This document shows, one piece after another, positions 35,384 through 43,568 of a stretch of DNA of 64,000 nucleotides; the first letter of the stretch is position 1, and every line of letters starts with the position of its first letter. The translations under genes and the position numbers were made by a program. The DNA is from Microbacteriaceae bacterium VKM Ac-2855 (GTDB lineage: Bacteria; Actinomycetota; Actinomycetes; Actinomycetales; Microbacteriaceae): assembly GCA_013204985.1 (NCBI GenBank), contig JABMLG010000001.1:740574-804573 (forward strand), read 5' to 3'. A model generated the notes under the pieces. That model saw only the letters and a list, made by a program, of their open reading frames with translations. It ran no database searches and was not told where the DNA came from.

Positions 35384-36843
35384 CGCTGCACCGCCTCGAA
35401 CGCGAGCAGGTCGTCGCGTTCTCGCAGTGCGGCTCCGGCCCCCTTCACCAGGTCGAGCACCGCCGCCACCTGCTCGATCGTGGTCTCCGGGTTCAGGAGC
35501 GTCAGCTTGAGGGTCGGGCGGGAGTGGATCACCGTCTTCGCGACCGCCGCGCGACCGGATTCGAACAGCACACGACGAATCAGCGGCACCAGGGCATCCG
35601 CATCCTCGGCGGAGAGATCGGCGGGACGGTAGCGGAACAGCACGGTGCTGAGCTGGGTCGAGCCGACCAGTTCGAGTTCGGGATCTTCAGCCACCAGCGC
35701 GTGCACGCCCTGCGCCAGCGCGAGCACGTCGTCGAACATGGCGCCCAGGCCGTCGGCGCCCAGCGAGCGCAGGGTGGTCCACAGCTTCAGGGCATCGAAG
35801 CGACGTGTGGTCTGCAGCGACTTGTCCACCTGGTTCGGCTCCTCGTTCTCGAGCGGATTCAGGTAATCCGCGTGCCACGCGATCGCGGCGAGATCGGCCG
35901 CATCGCGCACCACGATCGCGCTGGAGGAGACGGGCTGGAAGAAACTCTTGTGGAAGTCGACCGTGACGGAGCGCGAACGCTCGATGCCCGCCAGCAGGCC
36001 GCGATGCCGGAGCGAGACGAGCAGCCCGCAGCCGTAGGCCGCGTCGACGTGCAACCAGACGCCGTCCGCGTCGCAGGCGTCGGCGATCGCGTCCAGCGGA
36101 TCGATGCAGCCGCGGTCGGTCGTGCCGGCCGTGGCGACGACGCACATCGGCACGCGGCCGGTGGCACGGATCGTAGCGAGCGCCGGCGCCAGGGTCTCGG
36201 CGCGCATCCGCCCGTCGCTGTCGGTCGGAACCGTCACCACCGCATCCTCGGCGAGGCCGAGCAGCAGCGCCGACTTCTGCACACTGAAGTGGCTCGAGTG
36301 GGTGGCCACGACGACCAGCCGGCGAATGATCTCGCTCCGATCGGCGCCGGGCATGCCGCTGATCACGGCCTCGCGCGCCAGCAGCAGTGCCTACAGGTTC
36401 GACTGGGAGCCGCCCGAGGTGAAGACCCCGTCGCCGTCGGCGTAGCCGATCCGTCCCGCCGTCCACTCGATGAGGCGGCGCTCCATCAGCGTGCCGATCG
36501 CAGACTGGTCGTAGGTGTCGAGGGAGGGGTTCACCGCCGCGATCACCGCCTCCGCCGCGACGGCAGGCAGAACGATCGGGCAATTGAGGTGCGCGACGTA
36601 CGCGGGATCGTGGAACCAGATCGCGTTCGGCAAGTAGTAGTCGGTGAGTTCGGCGAGGGCGGAGGCCGTGCCGGCACCCGGCTCGTCGAGGTCGACGGCG
36701 TCGACCAACGCTTGCAGTTGGGCTCGACTCGCGCCCGAGAACGGCTGCTCGGCGCGCCGCAGACGGTCGGCGACGCGATCGACAGCGTCGCGCACGACGG
36801 CGCGGTACTCGTCGGCGGTGGACGAGGACAGAAGTTGTGACAC
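35380..36843 (-). pseudogene. desA: PLP-dependent decarboxylase (DesA type) with in-frame amber codon
   Basis: The gene reads as one 487-codon frame from the GTG at 36843 (AGGAG upstream) but has a TAG at 36391-36393, codon 151. No frameshift is needed on either side. The N-terminal piece ends GGSQSNL and the rest resumes ALLLARE. Family members read SNLQALLLAR here, so a CAG-to-TAG change is the simplest cause. The stop precedes His182/His185 (THSSHFSVQ), HVDAAYG and the PLP lysine Lys299 (DFHKSFFQP), so a terminated product is inactive. It would decarboxylate lysine to cadaverine and is first in the siderophore operon. Confidence 0.88.
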
Positions 36844-36893
36844 GGTTCGCTCCTGGATTCGGTGACAGGGACCGGCAGCCACGGTAGCGTTAA

Positions 36894-36912
36894 GTAGGTA
36901 AGCCTTGCCTAA
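36894..36912 (-). promoter_or_regulatory. DtxR/IdeR-type iron box of siderophore operon
   Basis: GTAGGTAAGCCTTGCCTAA matches the palindromic iron-box consensus with GGTAAG/CTTGCC half-sites. It lies 51 bp upstream of the desA start and about 158 bp upstream of the divergent flavin reductase, so it can control either or both. Confidence 0.85.
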
Positions 36913-37069
36913 ACAATTTCTTCATGTTTGGGACGATCGGATTCCGCGCGACGGAAACGGAGCATCGGCGCGACCACGGAATGCGTCACATTGCGAAATG
37001 CTGGCGAGCCGATGGACGTTGCAGTGGAAGGTAGAAGTGATCGTGCCCGCCCGCAGTCAGAGGAGCATC

Positions 37070-37627
37070 ATGAGCCACAGCGGCCTCGCCTCCATCCCGT
37101 CCGACGACGCACCGCGTCACGCCTTCGCCGGGCTCTCCGCGGACGAGTTCAAGCTCGCCTTCCGCAACCACGCCGCGGGCGTCGCCGTCATCACCGCCGA
37201 CGCGGGCAACGGCCCGGTCGGCCTCACCGCGACCTCCGTGTTCTCCGTCAGCGCGGAGCCGCCGCTCTTCGTCTTCTCGCTGTCGGGTTCGTCCTCCAGC
37301 TCGCCGACCATCCGCGAGGCCGAGACCCTCGTGGTACACCTCCTCGGCGCCGACCAACTCGATCTCGCCAAGCTCTGCGCCACCAGCGGCATCGACCGCT
37401 TCGCCGACACCTCCATCTGGAGCCGTCTGCCCAGCGGCGAGCCGTACTTCCCCGGGGCCGCCGCATGGATCCGCGGCACGGTGATCAACCGGATGGAGGC
37501 GGGTTCGTCGACGGTCGTCGCCGTGCACGCACTCGAGGCGCACCTGCCCGACGACGCCGCCGAGGCCGCGCCGCTGGTCTACCACAACCGCACCTGGCAC
37601 CACCTCGGCGCGCACTCGCAGCTGTAG
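37070..37627 (+). CDS. Flavin reductase family protein
   Basis: A 185-aa FMN-binding split-barrel protein. FKLAFRNHAAGVAVITADAG, GPVGLTATSVFSVSAEPPL and LVYHNRTWHHLG are typical of NAD(P)H:flavin reductases that feed two-component monooxygenases. AGAGGAGC precedes the ATG at 37070. It is divergent from the siderophore operon across an iron box, and an NtaA-type monooxygenase lies 1.8 kb downstream. It could reduce ferric siderophore through free flavin or supply that monooxygenase. Its stop is in a duplicated 20-bp unit. Confidence 0.87.
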   Translation: MSHSGLASIPSDDAPRHAFAGLSADEFKLAFRNHAAGVAVITADAGNGPVGLTATSVFSVSAEPPLFVFSLSGSSSSSPTIREAETLVVHLLGADQLDLAKLCATSGIDRFADTSIWSRLPSGEPYFPGAAAWIRGTVINRMEAGSSTVVAVHALEAHLPDDAAEAAPLVYHNRTWHHLGAHSQL

Positions 37628-37650
37628 ACGCGCACTCGCAGCTGTAGACG
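37611..37650. repeat. 20-bp tandem duplication over the flavin reductase stop codon
   Basis: CGCACTCGCAGCTGTAGACG occurs at 37611-37630 and identically at 37631-37650. The stop codon TAG (37625-37627) is inside the first copy, so the second copy is untranslated. Confidence 0.93.
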
Positions 37651-37655
37651 GGCCC

Positions 37656-37681
37656 GTCGCCGGCGCTCAGTCGCCGGCGAC
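37656..37681. terminator. Hairpin between convergent flavin reductase and ArsR genes
   Basis: GTCGCCGGCG (37656-37665) and CGCCGGCGAC (37672-37681) form a perfect 10-bp stem with a 6-nt loop. The right arm covers the end of the ArsR gene. Confidence 0.5.
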
Positions 37682-37975
37682 GATCGCGGCGATGAGCCCC
37701 GGGAAGCGGTGGTCCAATTCGGCGCGACGCAGTTGGATGGCGTGGGTGCGTCCGTCGACGATGGTGAGCGTGACACCACCCTCGCGCAGTGACTTGAAGT
37801 GGTGCGCGAGCGTGGACTTCTGCACGTCGAAACCCCAGTCGGTCGCAGATTTCGGATGCGGAAGGCCGTCGGCGAGGGCCCGCACGATCTGCAGACGGAT
37901 CGGGTCGGCGAGCACCCGGAGCAGATCGACGAGCTCGATGCCGTCGATGTCGGGCGCCGGATACTCGGCGCTCAT
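37667..37975 (-). CDS. ArsR family transcriptional regulator
   Basis: A 102-aa winged-helix regulator: LVDLLRVLADPIRLQIVRAL, then SATDWGFDVQKSTLAHHFKSL as the recognition region and GGVTLTIVDGRTHAIQLRR as the wing. No metal-binding cysteine pair is present, so it is probably not a metal sensor. It is divergent from an MFS transporter 48 bp away, a common drug-responsive arrangement. Confidence 0.9.
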   Translation of the reverse strand: MSAEYPAPDIDGIELVDLLRVLADPIRLQIVRALADGLPHPKSATDWGFDVQKSTLAHHFKSLREGGVTLTIVDGRTHAIQLRRAELDHRFPGLIAAIVAGD

Positions 37976-37987
37976 CGAGCCACAATC

Positions 37988-38039
37988 GTTCGATGCCGAT
38001 CAAACAGTGCTACGGTCATCCGTATGACGTTCATCGAAC
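37988..38039. promoter_or_regulatory. Inverted repeat in ArsR/MFS gap, candidate operator
   Basis: GTTCGATG (37988-37995) and CATCGAAC (38032-38039) are perfect complements separated by 36 bp that span the MFS start codon. The sequence ATTCG/CGAAT-like text around them fits a repressor site, but spacing is long for one dimer. Confidence 0.25.
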
Positions 38040-39223
38040 AATCGTATCCGAATACGGCCGGGGCGCGCCTGTATCCGCGACTGGCCGTCCTCGCCGGCGG
38101 GCTCTTCGTCGTCGGTACCAACGCCTTCGTCATCGCGGGCCTGCTGCCCTCCATCGCTCGGTCTCTGGCCGTGACGCCCAGCGCCGTGAGCCTCTCGATC
38201 ACGTCGTACTCGCTCGTCGTCGCGGTCGTGGCTCCCGCGCTCTCCATCCTGCTCCCGAGGCTCTCGCGGACCACGTTGATGGCGAGCGGGCTCGCGCTCG
38301 TCGCCCTCGGCACGCTGATCACGGCATCCGCCTCCGACCTCGGCCTCTTCACCGTGGGCCGCGTCGTCGCCGCACTCGGCGGCGCCGCCCTGGTGCCGCC
38401 GGCGACGGCCGCGGCCGCGAGTCTCGCCCCCGCCGCGCAACGCGGACGAGCGATCGCGTTCGTCGGCGTCGGCTTCACCGCGGCCACGGCGTTCGGCGCA
38501 CCGGTCGGCACGGCTCTCGCGGCCGACGGCGGCTGGCGCGAACCCCTGCTCCTCCTGGCCGCCCTCGCGGCTGTCCTCGCGGTCGTCATCGCCCTCGTCA
38601 TCCGGAACGTGCCGATCGGTGACCCGGTCTCGTTGCGCCGACGGCTCGGAGTACTCCGCGAGGGGCGCATCCTCACCGTGCTGGGAGCCACCGCACTCAC
38701 TCTGGCCGGCTTCAACGCGGTATACATCTTCAGTTCGGCGATCACGGCCGGTGCCACCGGCGGAGACGGCGCCGGGCTCGCCGTACTGCTGCTGATCTTC
38801 GGTGTCTCGGGGATCGTCGGTACGGTGCTGGCCGGACCCTCGACGGACCGCTTCGGCAACCGGGTCTCGGCCGTCGTCTTCCTCGGCGGGCAGGCGCTCA
38901 TCCTCGCCGCTCTCCCCCTCGTCGCGACCTCGTTCGCAGGCTCCGCGGTGCTCTTCGCCCTCTGGGGCGTGACCGCGAGCGGCGCCGCGCTGCCGCTGCA
39001 ACACCGCCTCGTCGCGATCGACCCCGGAGCGGCCGGGATCACCCTCTCCTGGTACTCGACCGCCATGTACGCCGGCATCGCGCTCGCCCCCATCCTCGGC
39101 GCGACCGCGCTCGCCGCCGCCGGGCCGGAGGCGGTTCCGCTGGTCGCAGCGGCTGCCGCCGCCCTCGCCCTGCTGCTGTTCGTGAGCTTCACGCTGCGGC
39201 GATCGGGACGCGACGCGCGCTGA
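38024..39223 (+). CDS. MFS transporter (drug exporter-like)
   Basis: A 399-aa integral membrane protein with twelve predicted hydrophobic segments. LAGGLFVVGTNAFVIAGLLP starts the first, and RVVAALGGAALVPPATAAAA follows. The pattern is that of the DHA1/chloramphenicol-efflux branch. The ATG at 38024 gives a normal N-terminus. Control by the divergent ArsR protein is likely. The last codons and stop lie in a 14-bp duplication. Confidence 0.9.
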   Translation: MTFIEQSYPNTAGARLYPRLAVLAGGLFVVGTNAFVIAGLLPSIARSLAVTPSAVSLSITSYSLVVAVVAPALSILLPRLSRTTLMASGLALVALGTLITASASDLGLFTVGRVVAALGGAALVPPATAAAASLAPAAQRGRAIAFVGVGFTAATAFGAPVGTALAADGGWREPLLLLAALAAVLAVVIALVIRNVPIGDPVSLRRRLGVLREGRILTVLGATALTLAGFNAVYIFSSAITAGATGGDGAGLAVLLLIFGVSGIVGTVLAGPSTDRFGNRVSAVVFLGGQALILAALPLVATSFAGSAVLFALWGVTASGAALPLQHRLVAIDPGAAGITLSWYSTAMYAGIALAPILGATALAAAGPEAVPLVAAAAAALALLLFVSFTLRRSGRDAR

Positions 39224-39238
39224 CCGACGCGCGCTGAC
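39211..39238. repeat. 14-bp tandem duplication over the MFS stop codon
   Basis: CGACGCGCGCTGAC occurs at 39211-39224 and 39225-39238. The TGA stop (39221-39223) is in the first copy. Confidence 0.9.
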
Positions 39239-39382
39239 ACATCCGTGGCCGCCGACGCAAGCGCCACGTCATCCGGTGGTCACATGACGCGACGTGACCA
39301 CCTCGGCGCGACGCGGGGACGGCGTGGCCTGGATGCTGTCTGCTGCGCCGCCTTTCGAACGGCGCTGTACGGAGGATGAACG

Positions 39383-40735
39383 ATGACCACGCAGCGACAG
39401 ATCCACCTGGGCCTCTGGCTCAGCCCCATCGCCGGCCTCGGCGGCTGGCGCGACCCGGACAGCAGGGTCGAGGACGTGAACACGCTGGAGCCCTACGTCG
39501 AGCTGGCCGAACTCGCCGAACGCGGGGCGCTCGATGCCGTGATCCGCGGCGACGGCGTCAACGTGCACAAGGATCGAGCGAAGGACGGACCGTTCGGGCC
39601 GCTGGAGCTGATCACGCTGCTCTCGGCCCTGGCCGCGCGGACCTCGACGGTCGGGCTGATCGGCACCGCGTCCTCCACATTCAGCGACCCCTACAACCTC
39701 GCCCGGCAGTTCGCCTCGCTCGACCACATCAGCCGCGGCCGGATCGGCTGGAACCTGGTGACGAGTTCGGCCGGCGAACGCAACTTCGGGTACGACGAGA
39801 TCCCGGATCAGTTCGCGCGCTACGCCCGAGCCGAGGAGTTCCTCGACGTGGCGAAGAAGCTCTGGGACAGCTGGGCTCCGGATGCGATCGCGATCGACCG
39901 CGAGAACGGCCGGTACTCGCACGCCGATCGCGTGCGAGAGATCCACCACGAGGGCGAGCACTTCCGTGTCGACGGTGCCCTGAACGTGTCGCGGTCGCCG
40001 CAGGGTCGGCCGGTCCTCGTACAGGCCGGCTCCTCCGGGCCCGGGCGCGAGTTCGCGGCCCGCAACGCCGAGGTGATCTTCACCGCCGCCACCTCCAGCG
40101 ACAAGGCGCAGGATTTCTACCGCGACATCAAGCGCCGCATCGGGGATGCCGGACGCGATCCCGCCTCGGTCAGCGTGCTGCCGGGCTTCAACCTCTTCGT
40201 CGCCGAGACCGAGAGCGAGGCGAAGCGGCTGTACCGCGACCGCCTCGGCGACTTCGACTTCGAGAAGGCGATCCCGGCGCTGGCCGAGACCCTGGGTGGC
40301 GCCGACTTCACGGACATCGGGCTGGACGAGCGCATCCCGGCCGATCGTTTCGTCGACACGTCGACGCTGTCTCGGCGCCAGAGCCGACCGCAGATCTTCG
40401 TCGACCTCGCCGTCGAGCGCGGCTACACACTCCGCCAGGTGCTCGAGGTGTACCTGACGAGTTTCGGCCACAACAGTTTCGTCGGCTCGGCGGAGCAGGC
40501 GGCCGACGAGCTGGAGCGTTGGTTCCGCGAGGGCGCGGCCGACGGCTTCGTGATCTTCCCCGGGCGAGGGATCGAGAGCGCGCGACTGCTCGTGGAGGTG
40601 GTGGTGCCCATCCTGCGCAGCCGCGGGCTGTTCCGCGAGGAGTACGAAGGCTCGACGCTGCGCGATCACTTCGGTCTGCCGCCCGTTGAACCGGTGCTGC
40701 CGGCCGACTTGCGCGGCGAGGTGCTGTACGCCTGA
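39383..40735 (+). CDS. NtaA/SnaA/DszA-type flavin-dependent monooxygenase
   Basis: A 450-aa LLM oxidoreductase of the NtaA/SnaA/DszA family. HLGLWLSPIAGLGGWRDPDS opens the barrel. VGLIGTASSTFSDPYNLARQFASLDHISRGRIGWNLVTS-type text (present in shorter blocks) and FGYDEIPDQFARYARAEEFLDV are hallmarks. FMNH2 from a separate reductase would be needed. Known members act on nitrilotriacetate, dibenzothiophene sulfone or pristinamycin. The peptide-type importer downstream suggests a nutrient-scavenging role, which is inference. Confidence 0.9.
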   Translation: MTTQRQIHLGLWLSPIAGLGGWRDPDSRVEDVNTLEPYVELAELAERGALDAVIRGDGVNVHKDRAKDGPFGPLELITLLSALAARTSTVGLIGTASSTFSDPYNLARQFASLDHISRGRIGWNLVTSSAGERNFGYDEIPDQFARYARAEEFLDVAKKLWDSWAPDAIAIDRENGRYSHADRVREIHHEGEHFRVDGALNVSRSPQGRPVLVQAGSSGPGREFAARNAEVIFTAATSSDKAQDFYRDIKRRIGDAGRDPASVSVLPGFNLFVAETESEAKRLYRDRLGDFDFEKAIPALAETLGGADFTDIGLDERIPADRFVDTSTLSRRQSRPQIFVDLAVERGYTLRQVLEVYLTSFGHNSFVGSAEQAADELERWFREGAADGFVIFPGRGIESARLLVEVVVPILRSRGLFREEYEGSTLRDHFGLPPVEPVLPADLRGEVLYA

Positions 40736-40747
40736 GCGGGTTGTCGC

Positions 40748-40837
40748 GAGCCCGGGTTGTCAAGAAACGTCTGAGCCCGGGTTGTCAAGAAACGTCCGCA
40801 ATCACCGCAAAAACGGACACTCTTCGACAACCCGGGC
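40748..40837. repeat. Tandem 25-bp units plus inverted partner after monooxygenase gene
   Basis: Two 25-bp units (40748-40772, 40773-40797) begin GAGCCCGGGTTGTC and run AAGAAACGT. A partial unit (GCGGGTTGTCG) overlaps the gene end. The reverse complement GACAACCCGGGC recurs at 40826-40837, so unit 2 can pair with it to form a long imperfect hairpin (40775-40837). It likely terminates transcription between convergent genes. Confidence 0.85.
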
Positions 40838-40886
40838 TTCGGGCTCCGTGTGAGCGGCACCGCCACCGGGTGACGGCCCGCCCACC

Positions 40887-41591
40887 TCACGCGAACACGG
40901 CCGCGCGGCTCTCCCAGGCTCGGACGTCCGCGTCGATGAGGGCGCGGAACTGCCCGGCCGCGCCGGCCGGCGAGAGCTTCCAGCTCGCGAGTGTCGCCTC
41001 GTCGACACGGTCCGCGCGCCCGGCCGCCTCGAGCAGCAGTTGCGTCTGCGCCGCGCGCTCGATGGAGAGGAAGTAGAAACCTGCCTCGGCGATGCTCTCG
41101 CCGAAGGTCACCGCACCGTGCGAACGCTGGATCAGGATCCGCGCACGGGCACCGAGGGCCTCGGTCACCGGCTGATCGAAACCGGTGCGGAAGGCCTGCA
41201 GCCCGTCGAGCCAGGCGGAGTCGGTGGTCAGCGGGTCCAGCAGGCCGCCGCGACTCGACCACGCGAACGTGTGCAACGAGTGCACGTGCAGCCCGGCCGA
41301 CAGATCGGGCCGCGCCCGGTGCACCTCGACCTGGCTCTGGTAGCCGTGCGCCTCGTGCCGGCCCTCGACGACGCGGCCCTCGCCGTCGACGAGCACGATG
41401 TCGGTCGCATCCGTGTGCTCGAACGGAACGCCGGCGGGGTTCACCCAGTAGCGCTCCTCCGCGCCCGGGTCGCGCACGGTGGCGTGACCGGCCAGGCCGT
41501 ATTGGAAACCGCGAGCGCCCAGGATACGCAGGGTCGCGGCGATGTCCGAGCGGATGCCCGCCCGGGCGAGATCGAGATCGAGATCGGTCAT
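40887..41591 (-). CDS. Class II aldolase/adducin family protein
   Basis: A 234-aa protein of the class II aldolase fold. FQYGLAGHATVRDPG starts the core. The zinc-binding His pair is in LHVHSLHTFAW, with a third His in LIQRSHGAVTFG. GYQSQVEVHRARPDL precedes them. The family includes fuculose-phosphate aldolases and decarboxylases; many bacterial members have no assigned substrate. AAGGAG precedes the ATG at 41591. It is divergent from the ABC importer operon. Confidence 0.87.
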   Translation of the reverse strand: MTDLDLDLARAGIRSDIAATLRILGARGFQYGLAGHATVRDPGAEERYWVNPAGVPFEHTDATDIVLVDGEGRVVEGRHEAHGYQSQVEVHRARPDLSAGLHVHSLHTFAWSSRGGLLDPLTTDSAWLDGLQAFRTGFDQPVTEALGARARILIQRSHGAVTFGESIAEAGFYFLSIERAAQTQLLLEAAGRADRVDEATLASWKLSPAGAAGQFRALIDADVRAWESRAAVFA

Positions 41592-41835
41592 GAAATGGCT
41601 CCTTCGTGTGGAGCGGGACCGGATCGTCCCGCTGTACACGAGTCTCGGCACGGCAGATGCACGACGTCGAAGCCGGCGCGCAACACGGCGACGCACTCGT
41701 CACAATCCGCAATCCGGCTGAGAGAACTCGACACCGACCGGCGAGTGTTGTTCAGGAGGCCTCGTCGCCGCGGCAACGACGACGAGACCGATGCACCCAT
41801 CGTTCCCCGCAGTATCGAGCTACCAGGAAGTAGAA

Positions 41836-43488
41836 ATGCACAGCCAGAGTACCCTCGCGCCTCGACGCCGCCGGCGATCCGCCGTCGTCAGCGCCTCCGT
41901 CCTCCTCGCCACCCTCGCCCTCAGCGGTTGCGCTGCGGGAGGAGCCGCGGACGCCGAGCCGAGCGCATCCGCCGAACCGCGCAGCGGCGGCGACTTCGCG
42001 GTCGGCGTCGCCGCGTTCACGACCTGCTTCGACGCGGCCCAGACGCCGTACGTCCCGTACGTGCAGCAGGCCGTCGTCGACAATCTGCTCGAGCAGAACA
42101 AGGAGACGGGCGCGATCGAGCCGTGGCTCGCCGAAAGCTACGAGATCGAGGACAACGGAGCCCGCTACGTGTTCCACCTCAAGCAGGGTGTGACCTTCTC
42201 GAACGGCGAACCGTTCGACGCCGAGGCGGTCAAGCTGACGTTCGAGAACGCCCTCGAACTCGGCAAGCTCGGCAAGTCCTCGCAGGCCTCGGCCTACCTC
42301 CTCGGCTACGCGGGCTCCGACATCACCGACGACTACACGATCGCGGTGAACTTCGACGCGCCCAAGGCCGGCTTCGAGCAGGCGCTCGCCGAGAAGCCGC
42401 TCGGCATCATCGCCCCCGAGACGATCACCACGAAGACCCCGGAGCAGCGCTGCGCCGAAGGGGTCATCGGCTCCGGCCCCTTCGTGATCTCCGAGATCGT
42501 CGAAGGCCAGAAGGTCGTGCTCGATGCCCGCGCGGATTACGCGTGGCAGTCGCCGAACCAGGACCACGCCGGCCGCCCCTACGTCGACACGCTCACCTTC
42601 CAGCTCGTGCCCGAGGACAGCGTGCGCGTCGGCAGCGTGCTCAGCGGCCAGCTGGACGCGATCAACACCGTGCCAGCACTCGACATCGACCGCCTCACCG
42701 CCGCCGGCTCCGAGATCGTGGCCCGTGCATCCGGTGGCGTCGTGCCGTCGTTCTACTTCAACTATACCAAGGCCGTGCCGTCGGACCCGGCGGTGCGCAA
42801 GGCGATCCAGACGGGCATCGACCGGCAGGAGATCATCGACACGGCCTACAGTACGTACGACCACGCGCCGACGAGCGTGATCTCGGAGGGCGTCCCGCAG
42901 TACATCGATCTCTCGGATGAGCTCGCGTACGACCCGAAGGCCTCGAAGAAGGTGCTCGACGACGCCGGATGGACGATCGGCGGCGATGGCATCCGCGAGA
43001 AGGATGGTGCCCGGCTGAGCCTCGCACTGAAGTACGCCAGCGCCGCAGACCAGGTACCGCTGGAGCTGATCCAGCAGCAACTGAAGGAGATCGGGATCGA
43101 ATTCCTGATCACCCAGGTGACCCAGGCCGAGGCGACCGAGTCGCAGCAGGGCCTGGACTGGGACATCCAGTACGGGAATCTGACCCGTCCCGACGCCGAT
43201 GTGCTGCTGTCGAACTACCACCCCGATTACAGCTGGTGGCTGCGTCGGCAGGGCGTGGATCCCTACCCCGACGTGACCGCGCTGCTCGAGCAGCAGACCG
43301 TCGAGATCGACCCGGAGAAGCGGGCCGAGCTGGTCGCCCAGGTGCAGAAGCTGCTCGTCGAGAACGCCTACGCCGTGCCGATCCGCGAATCCTCGCAGAT
43401 CTGGGCCCTATCGACCTCGGCCCACGGCCTCTGGCTGACCACGCCGTGGTGGGCGAACTTCTCCGACGTGTGGGTCGACCAGGAGTAG
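41836..43488 (+). CDS. ABC transporter substrate-binding lipoprotein (peptide/nickel type)
   Basis: A 550-aa SBP family 5 lipoprotein. The signal peptide ends in the lipobox LALSGC with Cys32. GGDFAVGVAAFTTCFDAAQTP, WLAESYEIEDNGARYVFHLK and GVTFSNGEPFDAEAVK are family landmarks. GGAAG precedes the ATG at 41836. It leads an operon with two permeases and a double ATPase, a complete Dpp/Opp/Nik-type importer. The solute cannot be told from sequence. Confidence 0.93.
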   Translation: MHSQSTLAPRRRRRSAVVSASVLLATLALSGCAAGGAADAEPSASAEPRSGGDFAVGVAAFTTCFDAAQTPYVPYVQQAVVDNLLEQNKETGAIEPWLAESYEIEDNGARYVFHLKQGVTFSNGEPFDAEAVKLTFENALELGKLGKSSQASAYLLGYAGSDITDDYTIAVNFDAPKAGFEQALAEKPLGIIAPETITTKTPEQRCAEGVIGSGPFVISEIVEGQKVVLDARADYAWQSPNQDHAGRPYVDTLTFQLVPEDSVRVGSVLSGQLDAINTVPALDIDRLTAAGSEIVARASGGVVPSFYFNYTKAVPSDPAVRKAIQTGIDRQEIIDTAYSTYDHAPTSVISEGVPQYIDLSDELAYDPKASKKVLDDAGWTIGGDGIREKDGARLSLALKYASAADQVPLELIQQQLKEIGIEFLITQVTQAEATESQQGLDWDIQYGNLTRPDADVLLSNYHPDYSWWLRRQGVDPYPDVTALLEQQTVEIDPEKRAELVAQVQKLLVENAYAVPIRESSQIWALSTSAHGLWLTTPWWANFSDVWVDQE

Positions 43489-43568
43489 TTCCGCTCGTGC
43501 CGGGCCGACCCCGCGCGGGTCGGCCCGGCCTGATCGCGCCGACCAGGCGCTGAAAGGAGTGCGGAATC

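Noticed and set aside
36391-36393. Amber codon as programmed recoding (pyrrolysine) in desA
   Set aside because: No pyrrolysine machinery is expected in this lineage and none is seen in the window. Downstream family text resumes exactly in frame, and a point mutation is simpler.
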